64,000 bases of DNA from an uncultured Clostridia bacterium (GTDB lineage Bacteria; Bacillota; Clostridia; Oscillospirales; Ruminococcaceae), in assembly GCA_947627465.1 (NCBI GenBank), contig CANQWD010000008.1:35843-99842 (forward strand), read 5' to 3'. The notes below the pieces were generated by a model, which saw nothing but the letters and a program-made list of their open reading frames with translations, had not been told where the DNA came from and made no database searches. This document shows positions 31,054 through 40,544 of this stretch, piece after piece (the first letter of the stretch is position 1; each line of letters begins with the position of its first letter). The position numbers were made by a program, and so were the translations under genes.

Positions 31054-31923
31054 TTAACGCTTTCTGTATTTAAGTTTATCGCGCTGAACCTGCTCTATCG
31101 GGAGAATTTCGCTCTTTTTGTAGTCAAGCGCTTTATGAACTGCGTCGAGGTTGCGAACAAGCTTGCGAACGCCGTCTGGCTCGAGAGAAGCAGCGTGGTC
31201 GGTGCCCTTCCAAGTTCTGTCAAGAGTGTAGTGACGCTCGATAACAGACGCGCCGAGCGTGTAAGCCGCGATATCAACGGCAATTCCGAGGTGATGTCCC
31301 GAGAAGCCTATGCACTTTACGCGGCTTTCATACTGCTCGCGCATACGGGTGATCTCCAAAAGAGCAACGTCCTCGAACGGCACGGGATAGCCCGAAGTGC
31401 AGTTAAAGAGCACCAGATCCTTGGCGCGGTTATTCTTCTCGAAAAGCTGAACAATCTGCTCCTCTTCCTCGTGAGTAGTCATACCGAACGAAAGCTGAAT
31501 TTCGCCCTCGTAGTTATCGCAAAGCCACTGGAGCATCTCAAAATGGTTGTTGCACGCGGACGGGATCTTAATGAACTGCGGCTTTAAAGAAGCAATCTCC
31601 TTTGCGCTTGTCATATCCCAAACGGAAGTAGCGTAGATAATTCCCGCTTCCTCGCACCACTTTTTGAGCTGCGCGTGCTGCTCAACGGTGAACTCCAAAA
31701 ACTCGCGGTGCTCACCATAGGTCTTGCCGTAAGAGTTTACGGGATTGGGGTGGGGGGCGTTATACTGCTCGGGAGTTAAAAGCTCCTTGGGGCAGCGCTT
31801 CTGGAACTTGATAGCGTCCGCTTTACAGAAAACAGCGGCTGTTTGGATAAGCTCCTTGGCGATCTCCATCTGCCCCATGTGGTTGCATCCTGCTTCGGCG
31901 ATTACAAATGGTTTCTTGTACAT
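31054..31923 (-). CDS. neuB: NeuB-family nonulosonic acid (or 9-phosphate) synthase, without SAF domain
   Basis: 289 aa. Condenses phosphoenolpyruvate with a hexosamine or hexose. The TIM-barrel features are present: FVIAEAGCNHMG, AIKFQKR, FIKIPSACNNHF, LSFGM, IGFSGHHLGIAVDI and ASVIERHYTLD. The usual C-terminal antifreeze-like SAF domain (about 60 residues) that reaches into the partner's active site is absent; the chain ends after the barrel. GGAGG precedes the ATG. With no neuC in the operon, the substrate could be a 6-phosphate sugar. Confidence 0.9.
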   Translation of the reverse strand: MYKKPFVIAEAGCNHMGQMEIAKELIQTAAVFCKADAIKFQKRCPKELLTPEQYNAPHPNPVNSYGKTYGEHREFLEFTVEQHAQLKKWCEEAGIIYATSVWDMTSAKEIASLKPQFIKIPSACNNHFEMLQWLCDNYEGEIQLSFGMTTHEEEEQIVQLFEKNNRAKDLVLFNCTSGYPVPFEDVALLEITRMREQYESRVKCIGFSGHHLGIAVDIAAYTLGASVIERHYTLDRTWKGTDHAASLEPDGVRKLVRNLDAVHKALDYKKSEILPIEQVQRDKLKYRKR

Positions 31924-31945
31924 AATAATATCCTCCTAAAATAAT

Positions 31946-34900
31946 TTAATTTTGCTCATAGTCAATTTTCGACATATCAAGCAGCTCCGCACGCATTACT
32001 TTTTTGCGGTAATCTCGGCGCATAGCGGCATTGAAACGTCTCGCGTCGCACATTGCCTTAATGATCTCGTATTCTTTCATATCAAAAAGCGCTTTAAAGA
32101 ACTTTTCGATCTCAGCGCCGTTTGGTACTTGAGACAAATCTACTTTGCGGTCTTTCGGAACCGGCTTAACGTTAAGCTCGGAGCTTATATGATAATATTC
32201 GGCGTAATACTTTGCCGCTTCCTTGTATCTTCCCTCTTGAAGCAGGATCATCGCGGTGTAATAAGCGCGGGTTTCGGGAAGAACGTTCGGATTATTGAAG
32301 CTTTTGATCTTCCTGTAATTTTTACGGACGAACAGTCTGTCAAAATAATAATCCAACCTGATGCCGTCGGTTTCGGTTTCGATTTCCTTGGAATTGAAAT
32401 ACCCCATTTTAATTTTTTCGGTATCAAGTTTAACTTTAAGCTCCAACGATTTGCGCTTGCTTTTATTGAAGTTCGCCGACGGGAAAAAGCTCCAATACTT
32501 CATAAGCGGTTTGTAATCGAACGGCTTCGCCATAGAGCGGTTCAAGAACGCCAAATCCTGCATTCTGCCGTTAAACCAGTTGAGGAAAGAACGCCGCTGT
32601 CTGTATTCCGCGCTGCTTGCGTCGGCTGTTTTTATTTTTTGGATATTTTCTTTGAACTCCGTGCCGTTCATTTGGAAAACGTCATACGGCCGCAGATTAA
32701 ACACTATCCAATTTTTGTAAATATTCTCCAAAATATCCGCTATATGCGGCGCAGCGGGCTTTCCGGCATTCTCCGCCTCGTTTTTGAGGTACTCCTCGTT
32801 CACATAATTAAATTCAAGCTTGCCGTTTAAAACATCCTTGTAATCGACAACGCAGCCTGTTTTTTGCAGCTGTTCGTAAGCCTCGGAAATACGCTGCACG
32901 CGAACGTCCATAACTTCCTCGCTTGGCAGCTGACTGATAAGCATAAGCGGCATATTACGCATTGCCGCGTCGAGATAAGCCGTGCTCCACATTGTTATCA
33001 CCGCGTCAAAATCGGGGAGAATGTCCTCCAGAATAGTCGCTTCGCGCAGCAAAACAAGGTTCTCGGGCGGGTTCGGGACAAAGTCGTAAAGGTGCTCGCT
33101 CGGTTGGTGAAGCAGCTTAGCTTCGGCAATGTCATCGGGCAAAAAGCGCGGCTTTACGGTAAACGTCTTGTCGGGGTGCTTTATTGCCATTGCGAGAATT
33201 ATCTCGCCCAAAAGCTTTTTGCCTTCGGTTCCAAAAGGATAACCGCCTTGGTCAATAAACAGCACGCGCTTTATTTTGCTTTGGTCTGTAATGCGCGGCT
33301 TTGAAAAGTTTTCCACGAGCGCGTCATACTGCGGATTTCCCACGGACACCACATTATAATGCAAACCGTTTTCTTCAAATTCCTGAAATTTACTTCTTCC
33401 GACAGAAAAAACGATATCCGTATATGGGCGCATAAGAATTGAAGAAAACAGCGGCATAAATCCGATCGTAAGAATTCTTCTTCTGTTTATCTCGTTCACC
33501 AATTTGTTGAACTTAATAGGCTTAAACGGCGAGCAAATTACCGCATCAACTTTTGAAAGCTCGCTCAAATTAAATTCGCCCACGTCGATAAAGGGAATGT
33601 CGTTTTCCAAAAACATTCTGTTGTTTACTTCGTCGTTGCCGTTCCACACCGCTAAAATGAAGTTGTGACCGCGTTTTTCAAGTTCGCGGATAATATTCAC
33701 ATAAGGATAGTTTACTGAATCAAACGTTGCAAGGAAAAGCACGGTAAGCTTTTTACCCGCCGCCTCAAGTCTTGCAACTTTTTTATCGGGGTCGTCTTCG
33801 ATAACGCGCGGCTCGTAATTCTTGCATTTCGGCTTTAAAACGCACTTCCACGGAGACTCGTCGCCGTTTAAGTCGATTATTCTATCGAACTTCAGCTTGC
33901 CAAAGTAATTTTGGTAGTTTCGAGTGTAAAACTCATCGCCCTTTTTAGGCATTTTTTTGAAGAGCTTTTGCTTCAGCTTTTCGGTAAACGTAAACAGGTA
34001 AACAGGTTCAAAACTTATAAGCCTGATATTATTTAACTGTTCCGCGACTTCTTCTCTGTAATTGTATACATAAGGCGCCAAAATCGAAACGGTGTTCTCA
34101 TCGGGTTTTTCCCCCTGTGCCGTCAGCAGAGCTTCGCCCTTGTTTTCAAGCGAACCCTTCATGTTCCCGACTATCAAAACGCGCTCTCCCTCGCGCTTTT
34201 GCTTGTAAATATACTTTTCGAGACCGTTTTTCTGATCGAAGATTATGTCAACAACACGCTTTGAAGCGTTTCCGTCATCGTTATACGCGAACTTTTGCAG
34301 AAAATTGCGGTAGTTATCGTTATAATCGTAGGTGCCGTCCTCCAGCTTCAGGAAACTCTCGGAGAGTTCCTCAACGGTTTCGCAAATCGGACCCGGAAGC
34401 TCCTCCAGCGGGAAATACAGTCCTCTGCCGTCTGAGTACTCCTCTAAGTCGTAATCGAAAAACATGATCGGTCTTTTGGTGCACAAGAACTCAAAGAAAA
34501 TACTGCTGTAATCCGTAATGAGAACATCGGTCGCGGAAAGAAGCTCGTTGGTCTCTATATCGTCGAAGATCATTCTGCTGCGCATTGCCTTGTTCTTTTG
34601 AAAGAACCGCGCCATCATATTGTGTACCTTAAACACAAGCTCATAGCCTTCGGGGAGCATTTCAAGCATTTGCCGCATATACTTCCCGAGTTCTCTTGCT
34701 GTGTTTACGCTTTTGCCTTGCTTTGTGCGAAATGTCGGCGCATACAGTACGATTTTCTTGCCCTCAAGCGATTGCCCGAGCCTCAGTTCCAATAAGCCCC
34801 GAATGTACTCGGGATTGGTATTTCTTACCAGATCCGTGCGCGGATAGCCCGCGTCAACGATCTTACACGTTGTCATTCCGCGCAGATCGTAAGCGTCAAG

Positions 34901-35458
34901 CATGTGCTCGATGGTGTAAGCGTTCGGCATCACCATATAGTCGCAATAAAAGAAGTTTCTCTGCGAGTTCAGCATCGACATCGGCGAGCGGTCTTTTGCG
35001 TCGCGACCAAGCGTTTTTAAAGGAACGCCGTGCCATGTGTTGATGTAAATCTGTTCATCGCGCTTCATAGCCCAGCTTGGTACTGATGAATTGCAAATAA
35101 TATATTCCGCCGTCGCCAGCCACTCGCAATACTCTTTTGTGCGGGCTTTCACGCAAATTACGTTCGGGTAATCCTTGTAACGCTCAAACGTGTCGTCCTT
35201 AAGGCTCTTTTCCGCGCCGTAAACCCAAACGTGCGTGAAATCCTTGTATTCGGGGCGGCGCATAAGCTCCGCGAAGATCGCATAAGGGTTGCCGCCCATA
35301 ATGTTGTTTCTGTAAGCTAAATACAGCACGGTTTTCGGGCGTACTTTTTCGTGCTTATAGGCGTGCGAAAACCAATAACGCGTGCCCAATCTGTTGCGCA
35401 AATAAGTTATGAGCTTTGTCTTTTTAAACCTCGCCTTTATCTTGTTGAACAGCTTCAT
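31946..35458 (-). CDS. Very large CDP-glycerol glycerophosphotransferase (TagF)-like protein
   Basis: 1170 aa, about twice a usual TagF. Residues about 40-410 are the GT-B polyol phosphotransferase: INTWHGVPLKTLGRD, VLYAPTFRTKQGK, VFKVHNMMARF, LITDYSSIFFEF. Residues about 580-930 look like a second GT-B glycosyltransferase (VDAVICSPFKPIKFN, KIKRVLFIDQGGYPFG, TMWSTAYLDAAMR). The last 200 residues are helical. It may both transfer polyol phosphate and add a sugar, polymerising the repeat. GGGAG selects the ATG at 35458 over one further upstream. No signal peptide; cytosolic face of the membrane expected. Confidence 0.8.
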   Translation of the reverse strand: MKLFNKIKARFKKTKLITYLRNRLGTRYWFSHAYKHEKVRPKTVLYLAYRNNIMGGNPYAIFAELMRRPEYKDFTHVWVYGAEKSLKDDTFERYKDYPNVICVKARTKEYCEWLATAEYIICNSSVPSWAMKRDEQIYINTWHGVPLKTLGRDAKDRSPMSMLNSQRNFFYCDYMVMPNAYTIEHMLDAYDLRGMTTCKIVDAGYPRTDLVRNTNPEYIRGLLELRLGQSLEGKKIVLYAPTFRTKQGKSVNTARELGKYMRQMLEMLPEGYELVFKVHNMMARFFQKNKAMRSRMIFDDIETNELLSATDVLITDYSSIFFEFLCTKRPIMFFDYDLEEYSDGRGLYFPLEELPGPICETVEELSESFLKLEDGTYDYNDNYRNFLQKFAYNDDGNASKRVVDIIFDQKNGLEKYIYKQKREGERVLIVGNMKGSLENKGEALLTAQGEKPDENTVSILAPYVYNYREEVAEQLNNIRLISFEPVYLFTFTEKLKQKLFKKMPKKGDEFYTRNYQNYFGKLKFDRIIDLNGDESPWKCVLKPKCKNYEPRVIEDDPDKKVARLEAAGKKLTVLFLATFDSVNYPYVNIIRELEKRGHNFILAVWNGNDEVNNRMFLENDIPFIDVGEFNLSELSKVDAVICSPFKPIKFNKLVNEINRRRILTIGFMPLFSSILMRPYTDIVFSVGRSKFQEFEENGLHYNVVSVGNPQYDALVENFSKPRITDQSKIKRVLFIDQGGYPFGTEGKKLLGEIILAMAIKHPDKTFTVKPRFLPDDIAEAKLLHQPSEHLYDFVPNPPENLVLLREATILEDILPDFDAVITMWSTAYLDAAMRNMPLMLISQLPSEEVMDVRVQRISEAYEQLQKTGCVVDYKDVLNGKLEFNYVNEEYLKNEAENAGKPAAPHIADILENIYKNWIVFNLRPYDVFQMNGTEFKENIQKIKTADASSAEYRQRRSFLNWFNGRMQDLAFLNRSMAKPFDYKPLMKYWSFFPSANFNKSKRKSLELKVKLDTEKIKMGYFNSKEIETETDGIRLDYYFDRLFVRKNYRKIKSFNNPNVLPETRAYYTAMILLQEGRYKEAAKYYAEYYHISSELNVKPVPKDRKVDLSQVPNGAEIEKFFKALFDMKEYEIIKAMCDARRFNAAMRRDYRKKVMRAELLDMSKIDYEQN

Positions 35459-35494
35459 ATAACTCTCCCGTTTGTACACATAATATTTCAGCGG

Positions 35495-36271
35495 TTAAAT
35501 ATCGCTGTGCTTTTTCTTTTTCTCGCTTTTCCTTTTGTCCAAAAATTCCTGATATTCGTCGCAGATCTTATCGGTATTTCCGAACGCCATCTGCTTTCCG
35601 TGGTCGAGCCATAAAACCTTGTTGCACATTCTGCGGATTTGCGCCAAAGAATGCGACACCAAAATAGTCGCCTTTCCCTTGTCGATGATCTCGCGCATTT
35701 TCTCCTCGCTCTTCTCGCGGAACGCGCCGTCGCCTACGGAAAGTACCTCGTCTAAAATGAGTATCTCCGGTTCTACCATACTTGCTATCGAAAACGCAAT
35801 ACGCGATTTCATTCCGCTTGAGAGCTGTTTAAACGGTCTTTGCTCAAATTCCTCAAGCTCGGAGAACGCCAAAATCTCGGGATATTTTTTATCCATAAAC
35901 TCACGCGTATAACCGAGCATAGCTCCGCGCAGATACGCGTTTTCTTTAAGGTTAAGATCGGGGTCGAAGCCGCTCGCAAGCTCCAGCAGCGCGGCTATCT
36001 TGCCGTTCACCGTAACGCGTCCTTTTGACGGGCGCATGATACCCGTTACGACCTTTAAAAGCGTGGATTTGCCCGCGCCGTTCGTGCCGATAATTCCGAG
36101 CATATCGCCGTGCAATATCTCAAATGAAACGTCGTTTACCGCGCTGAACTTCTCTATTTTATAATTCCCCGTAAGCTTTCGCATAACGAACTCTTTAAGT
36201 CCTATATTTCGCAAATCGCCCGTGACAAATTCAACAGACACATTTTTTGCTTCTATAATTACACTGCCCAT
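35495..36271 (-). CDS. ABC transporter ATP-binding protein for polysaccharide/teichoic acid export
   Basis: 258 aa, TagH/RfbB/KpsT type. Walker A GTNGAGKST near residue 62, signature LSSGMKSRIAFS near 145, Walker B ILILDEVLSVGD near 170 and switch His in LVSHSL. It has the short form without a C-terminal carbohydrate-binding extension. Twelve bases after the permease gene, forming the exporter pair. Confidence 0.93.
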   Translation of the reverse strand: MGSVIIEAKNVSVEFVTGDLRNIGLKEFVMRKLTGNYKIEKFSAVNDVSFEILHGDMLGIIGTNGAGKSTLLKVVTGIMRPSKGRVTVNGKIAALLELASGFDPDLNLKENAYLRGAMLGYTREFMDKKYPEILAFSELEEFEQRPFKQLSSGMKSRIAFSIASMVEPEILILDEVLSVGDGAFREKSEEKMREIIDKGKATILVSHSLAQIRRMCNKVLWLDHGKQMAFGNTDKICDEYQEFLDKRKSEKKKKHSDI

Positions 36272-36283
36272 TCTTCGCTCCTA

Positions 36284-37078
36284 TTATAAATAGTACAAGA
36301 ACTTGTAATTCTTTTTCTTATAAACTATTCCGCCGATGATAAGCGCGACGATTGCGTATCCTGCCGCCAACAAGTGAAACGTCGGCTTTGGGATAACCCC
36401 CTCCAAAATTATCTTTCGGAAATATCTAATGTAAACATAAACGGGATTTAAATAGAAAAAATACTGTTTATGAAGGTCGTAAGCGTCTATCGAATAGAAT
36501 ATCGCCGACAAATACATAAGGAGCTGCGTAAATACATCGTAAAGATACTGCATATCCCTAAACATCATATAAAGAGCCGAGAGAATAAGCCCCATTCCGA
36601 TGTTAAAAAGCACAAGACAGCAAATCGGGTAAAGCAGCAAAATGAACTTCCATGTAAACGCCACGCCGTCGATAGCGCAGAACACGAACAGCACAAGTAA
36701 GTTTATACCGAAATTTATAAGCGAAGAGACGTTCGAGGAAAGTAGAAACATATACTTCGGCACGTTTACTTTCGAGAATATCTTCGCGTTGTTGTAAAGC
36801 GAGGTCATTCCCGATTTCGTAGATTCTCTGAAGTAGCTGAAAAGCAGGTTTCCGCAGAACATATAAATAATGTAGTGCTCCATATTGCGTCCGAAAAACT
36901 GCGTAAACACCACCGCCATTACGGTGAGCGTCATAAGCGGCCCCAAAACGCTCCACACCATGCCAAGAATGGTGCGCTTATATTTCTTTATAAAATTACG
37001 TTTAACAAGCTCCTCGAACAAGAATTTGTATTGCTTTATCTGTTGGAACTTATTTTTTACAAATGTCTTAGCACCCAA
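36284..37078 (-). CDS. ABC-2 type permease for surface-polymer export
   Basis: 264 aa with six hydrophobic segments and the TagG/RfbA opening KQYKFLFEELVKRNFIKKYK then TILGMVWSVLGPL. It forms the channel with the adjacent ATPase. TTG start supported by GGGAG seven bases upstream. Confidence 0.92.
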   Translation of the reverse strand: MGAKTFVKNKFQQIKQYKFLFEELVKRNFIKKYKRTILGMVWSVLGPLMTLTVMAVVFTQFFGRNMEHYIIYMFCGNLLFSYFRESTKSGMTSLYNNAKIFSKVNVPKYMFLLSSNVSSLINFGINLLVLFVFCAIDGVAFTWKFILLLYPICCLVLFNIGMGLILSALYMMFRDMQYLYDVFTQLLMYLSAIFYSIDAYDLHKQYFFYLNPVYVYIRYFRKIILEGVIPKPTFHLLAAGYAIVALIIGGIVYKKKNYKFLYYL

Positions 37079-37097
37079 ATTAAATCTCCCGATAAAA

Positions 37098-37877
37098 TCA
37101 ATTTCGTTCTATTTTCGTGAAATGACCGCCGCGTTCACTTTCGGGCGGCGGCGTCATATAATCGCCGTACATATTCTTAAGCTGACTGTCGTAGCCGCAC
37201 GGAGCGCTGAACTTTTCGCCCTCGAACTCCATTTCCACGGCGGCGGAGAACCACTCCGCGTCGTAGCTTTCGGCGGGATAGCCGTGCGCGCCGCCTACGG
37301 TGCACAGCCGCTTCCCCTTTGTCCGCTTTATGTTATTTAACTGCATTTTCCTAAGAAGATCGGCGGGCAAGCGCTTTGCTATGCCAAGCGCAAACCGCAC
37401 GATCGGTTTCGTGTAGCCCGCCTTATAATCCGCGTTGAATTTAGAGATAAGCGCGGTGGTAAAGAACAGGTGCTTTTTGAAGAACCTGCTCGCCTTGTCC
37501 TCGTCCGCGGGGCAAGGGTCGAGAGGAAAAATGTCAACATAAACGCCGTCGTTCACGTCGCCCAAATTCTCCTCGCGGACGCTGAATTTATCGCTTCTGA
37601 GCTTTGCAAAGTAAAACGGGTAGTTCTTGTCGGTCGAGCCGTCCTGATAGAAAAAATCGCCATGCTCCTTTTTCATCAAAGCCCCCAATTTATCGAAATC
37701 CTCGCGCGGCATCGCAAAATCGACGTCGTCGTCCCACGGAATAAACCCTTTGTGCCGCACCGCTCCCAAAAGCGTTCCCGCCGTGATGAAGCAGCGCAAG
37801 CCGTGACGTTTGCAGAGATCCCGAAAATACGTCATGATCTCAAGCTCGCATGCGTGAAGTTCCGTTAAATCATCCAT
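37098..37877 (-). CDS. LicD-family phosphotransferase
   Basis: 259 aa. Signature GAVRHKGFIPWDDDVDFAMPR (Asp cluster for metal) near residue 40 and DIFPLDPCP near residue 115. LicD proteins attach phosphocholine or another phosphoalcohol from a CDP donor to surface glycans. No choline kinase or licC is seen here, so the CDP-polyol made by the SDR-TagD fusion is a plausible donor. Abuts the preceding glycosyltransferase gene without a gap. Confidence 0.88.
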   Translation of the reverse strand: MDDLTELHACELEIMTYFRDLCKRHGLRCFITAGTLLGAVRHKGFIPWDDDVDFAMPREDFDKLGALMKKEHGDFFYQDGSTDKNYPFYFAKLRSDKFSVREENLGDVNDGVYVDIFPLDPCPADEDKASRFFKKHLFFTTALISKFNADYKAGYTKPIVRFALGIAKRLPADLLRKMQLNNIKRTKGKRLCTVGGAHGYPAESYDAEWFSAAVEMEFEGEKFSAPCGYDSQLKNMYGDYMTPPPESERGGHFTKIERN

Positions 37878-38849
37878 TCAAGAACCCCTCTTTCGGCGAA
37901 TAAGCGCACTGTAAAGCCGCCAATGTTTTGCCGCAAGCCTTGCTTTCAGCTTTTCTTTATCGGTAAAATCTCCCGATTTTATATATTGAAGATTATCCCG
38001 AAGTTCTCGGCGCACCTCGCTTATTATTCCCGAAAACTCGGGAGAATTATCACAAAATCTCACATATTTGGAGCAAATATCGAAATCGTTGCGAAGTCCG
38101 CTGTCGAAATAAAATTCCCGCGCCGTTCCCTCTGGGAACAGCTCGACAGCCGCCTTAATAGCTTCCCGCATACTGCCAAGCGTTTTCGGCATCGGCTTTT
38201 TGTAACAAACGCTCGTTTCGCGCTGAACATAGTGGTACAAAGCGCGGCTTCCCAATGCGATCTTCCGCGCGTTTAAAGCCGCCCGCGCTCCGAAAAGCAA
38301 GTCCTCGCCTATCGGAAACGCGCTCTCGAATTTCACCCCGTCGATCGTTTCCCGACGGAACAGCTTGCACCAGACCGCGTTGTGATAAAGCTTCAGAGCG
38401 TTTTTATCGGCGTTTTTGAAGTCCTCAATCAAAATATCGCTCTCGGGCTTAAACTCGCGGGAGGGCTTGTCCTCAAACTCGATCATTGCACCGCACTGCG
38501 AAATATCGGCATTATATCGCTCAATAAGCTCAGCCAAATACTCGAACATCTCCGGCTCGATATGATCATCGCTGTCGCAGAAACCGATCAACTCGCCGCG
38601 CGCCTCGGACAATCCTCCGTTCCGAGCCGCCGCAACGCCGCTGTTCTCTCTGCGAATATATCTGAACCGACGATCGGAGCCGGCAAAGCCGCGGCATATT
38701 TCGCCGCTGTCGTCCGCCGAGCCGTCGTCCGCGGTTATTATCTCAATATTATCGTAAGTCTGCGCCGCAAGCGACTTCAGACATCTTTCTATAAATTCGC
38801 CGCTGTTATACACGGGCACGATCACAGAGATCAACGGTTTATCGCTCAT
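37878..38849 (-). CDS. Family 2 glycosyltransferase
   Basis: 323 aa, GT-A fold: ISVIVPVYNSGEFIERCLKS at the start, then the nucleotide-binding ITADDGSADDSG and GFCDSDDHIEPEMFEYL with a DxD-type motif. The C-terminal half (KLFRR, FPIGEDLLFG) is typical of capsule-type GT2 enzymes. One-base overlap with the upstream gene. Confidence 0.92.
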   Translation of the reverse strand: MSDKPLISVIVPVYNSGEFIERCLKSLAAQTYDNIEIITADDGSADDSGEICRGFAGSDRRFRYIRRENSGVAAARNGGLSEARGELIGFCDSDDHIEPEMFEYLAELIERYNADISQCGAMIEFEDKPSREFKPESDILIEDFKNADKNALKLYHNAVWCKLFRRETIDGVKFESAFPIGEDLLFGARAALNARKIALGSRALYHYVQRETSVCYKKPMPKTLGSMREAIKAAVELFPEGTAREFYFDSGLRNDFDICSKYVRFCDNSPEFSGIISEVRRELRDNLQYIKSGDFTDKEKLKARLAAKHWRLYSALIRRKRGS

Positions 38850-39979
38850 TATTGTATTCCTCGATAACTGCGCTCAATTTTTTGGGCGACCGATCTCACA
38901 TCGTAGCCGTGCGCCCTTATTCCGCGAGCCGCTTCAATGCCGCGGTCGTTTGCGGAACCCGCCCTTTCGATAAGCGCGTTCGCCCAAGCGTCCGCACCCA
39001 CGCTAAGATCCACCGCATACGCCAAATCGGTAGCAAAAACCTCTTTGGGTATATTCTCCGAGCACACCACAGGCAAAGCCGCCGCCTGCGCTTCGATAGC
39101 GACGATACCCAAGCCCTCAAACACGCTAGGAAACGCGAACACGTCCGCGCCGCAAAGCAAACTCGGCACATCGTCTGTTGTGCCGAAAAAAATCACCTTA
39201 TCGGCAACGCCAAGCCTGTCCGCTTTAGCCTTAAGCTCGTCAAGCTTCTCGCCCTCGCCCGCCAAAAGCAGCTTAAAATCGGCGTTTCTGTCCTTGAGAG
39301 CCTTTGCCGCGTCAAGCAGAAAGCTCTGATTTTTTTGCTCGGTAAGCCGCCCGACATTCACGATAAGCGTTTCGCCGCCAAGCCCCAGTCTTTCTCTGAA
39401 GCGTCGGCGGCTTTGCTTGTCAAACGCGAATTTCTCTATATCAATGCCGTTTGGGATAAACGTGAATTCTTTCGCGGCACGCTTCGGAAACATAAACTCC
39501 GCCGCCGTCCGCGAGCAAGCCCAGAAGTCCGTAAACGCACCGCTGAACGCGCGTTTTGCCGCGCCGTGTATAACGAGCTTGAGCGCCCTTGTGCTTGATT
39601 TACGAAGCGCGTTGTTGTGACCGTGCGCGATAAGCCGCTTTACACCGTGCTTTCGCGCGATTTTGCCGTAAACGAACGACAGCGCTTGAAACGCGTTCAG
39701 ATGAAGCACGTCGTAGCGCCGTTTTTTCAGCAGTTCGGCGAACAGTCTGTAATTATGCCGCAGATCGCGCTGACTGCCCGAAAGCTCGATGATATCTACC
39801 CCGAGCGCTTTCGTTTTCTCCGTGAACACGCTTTGCCGAAGCTCCGGCACGACAATATCCACTTTCAAGCCCGTCAGGTCCATATTTGAGAGAACGTTAA
39901 ACAAGAACGACTCTATGCCGCCCGACTCCCAGCACTCGCAAAAAACGCACACTTTTATGCACTTATCAATATCGGGCAA
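38849..39979 (-). CDS. Family 4 glycosyltransferase (GT-B), first gene of the operon
   Basis: 376 aa. N-terminal acceptor domain (WESGGIESFLFNVLSN, LHLNAFQAL), C-terminal donor domain with IVNVGRLTEQKNQSFLLDA and PSVFEGLGIVAIEAQAA, whose Glu binds the nucleotide. GGGAG eight bases before the TTG at 39979 makes that start more likely than the GTG at 40045. It heads the nine-gene minus-strand operon. Confidence 0.88.
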   Translation of the reverse strand: MPDIDKCIKVCVFCECWESGGIESFLFNVLSNMDLTGLKVDIVVPELRQSVFTEKTKALGVDIIELSGSQRDLRHNYRLFAELLKKRRYDVLHLNAFQALSFVYGKIARKHGVKRLIAHGHNNALRKSSTRALKLVIHGAAKRAFSGAFTDFWACSRTAAEFMFPKRAAKEFTFIPNGIDIEKFAFDKQSRRRFRERLGLGGETLIVNVGRLTEQKNQSFLLDAAKALKDRNADFKLLLAGEGEKLDELKAKADRLGVADKVIFFGTTDDVPSLLCGADVFAFPSVFEGLGIVAIEAQAAALPVVCSENIPKEVFATDLAYAVDLSVGADAWANALIERAGSANDRGIEAARGIRAHGYDVRSVAQKIERSYRGIQ

Positions 39980-40292
39980 GCGCTTCACTCCCAACGATCG
40001 GTTTGGAGGTTTGGCGCAAATCTCAAAACCGGGCGCACAAACCACTATTTATTATTATACCACATTAAATTGCTTTTGTCAAGCATTTTTTGCAAACTAT
40101 CCCATTATATACGCAAATTCCGCAAAATACTTTTTTCTTTTCCCGGCAAAAGTTTAGAACGCATAAAAATTCCTTGGAAAAGAACATTGGCGAAAACAGC
40201 CGCAAATTAAGGACAATAACATGACATACGGGGAAAAGGCTGACGAAACGTGCCAAATACGAGAGATGTTCTACACTATAATTCATGTTGAC

Positions 40293-40493
40293 TTAAGGCG
40301 ACACCGTGCAATTACCGGCTAACGCCTTTGCCGCCCGCTTGCTTGCATATTTTCCGTCATATTGCACAATTCGTCCTCGCAAGGCGTCAGCCTTGCGAGG
40401 ACGAATTGTGCAAGCGTTGAGCAAAGCTCAACCCGCTGACAGAAAAATCTGACTGCGCAATCGGACAGCAATAATTGCGCGGTGTTGCCTTAA
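40293..40493. mobile_element. 201-bp MITE-like element with terminal inverted repeats and a 24-bp internal hairpin
   Basis: Ends TTAAGGCGACACCGTGCAAT (with TA following, 40293-40314) and its inverse TAATTGCGCGGTGTTGCCTT (then AA, 40472-40493): 20 of 22 bases pair. Inside, 40362-40385 and 40390-40413 form a perfect 24-bp inverted repeat around GTCA. There is no coding capacity. TTAA at both outer ends may be the target duplication. The remaining parts of the 40046-40544 gap are A/T rich without a gene. Confidence 0.7.
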
Positions 40494-40510
40494 TTGGCTT
40501 TTCAGAAAAC

Positions 40511-40543
40511 AAAACGGCGCGAACGAAAAGTCCGCGCCGTTTT
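40511..40543 (-). terminator. Terminator of the second hemerythrin gene
   Basis: 11-bp stem (AAAACGGCGCG with CGCGCCGTTTT) with an 11-base loop immediately after the stop codon, T-run on the minus strand (also usable from the plus side). Confidence 0.85.
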
Positions 40544-40544
40544 A

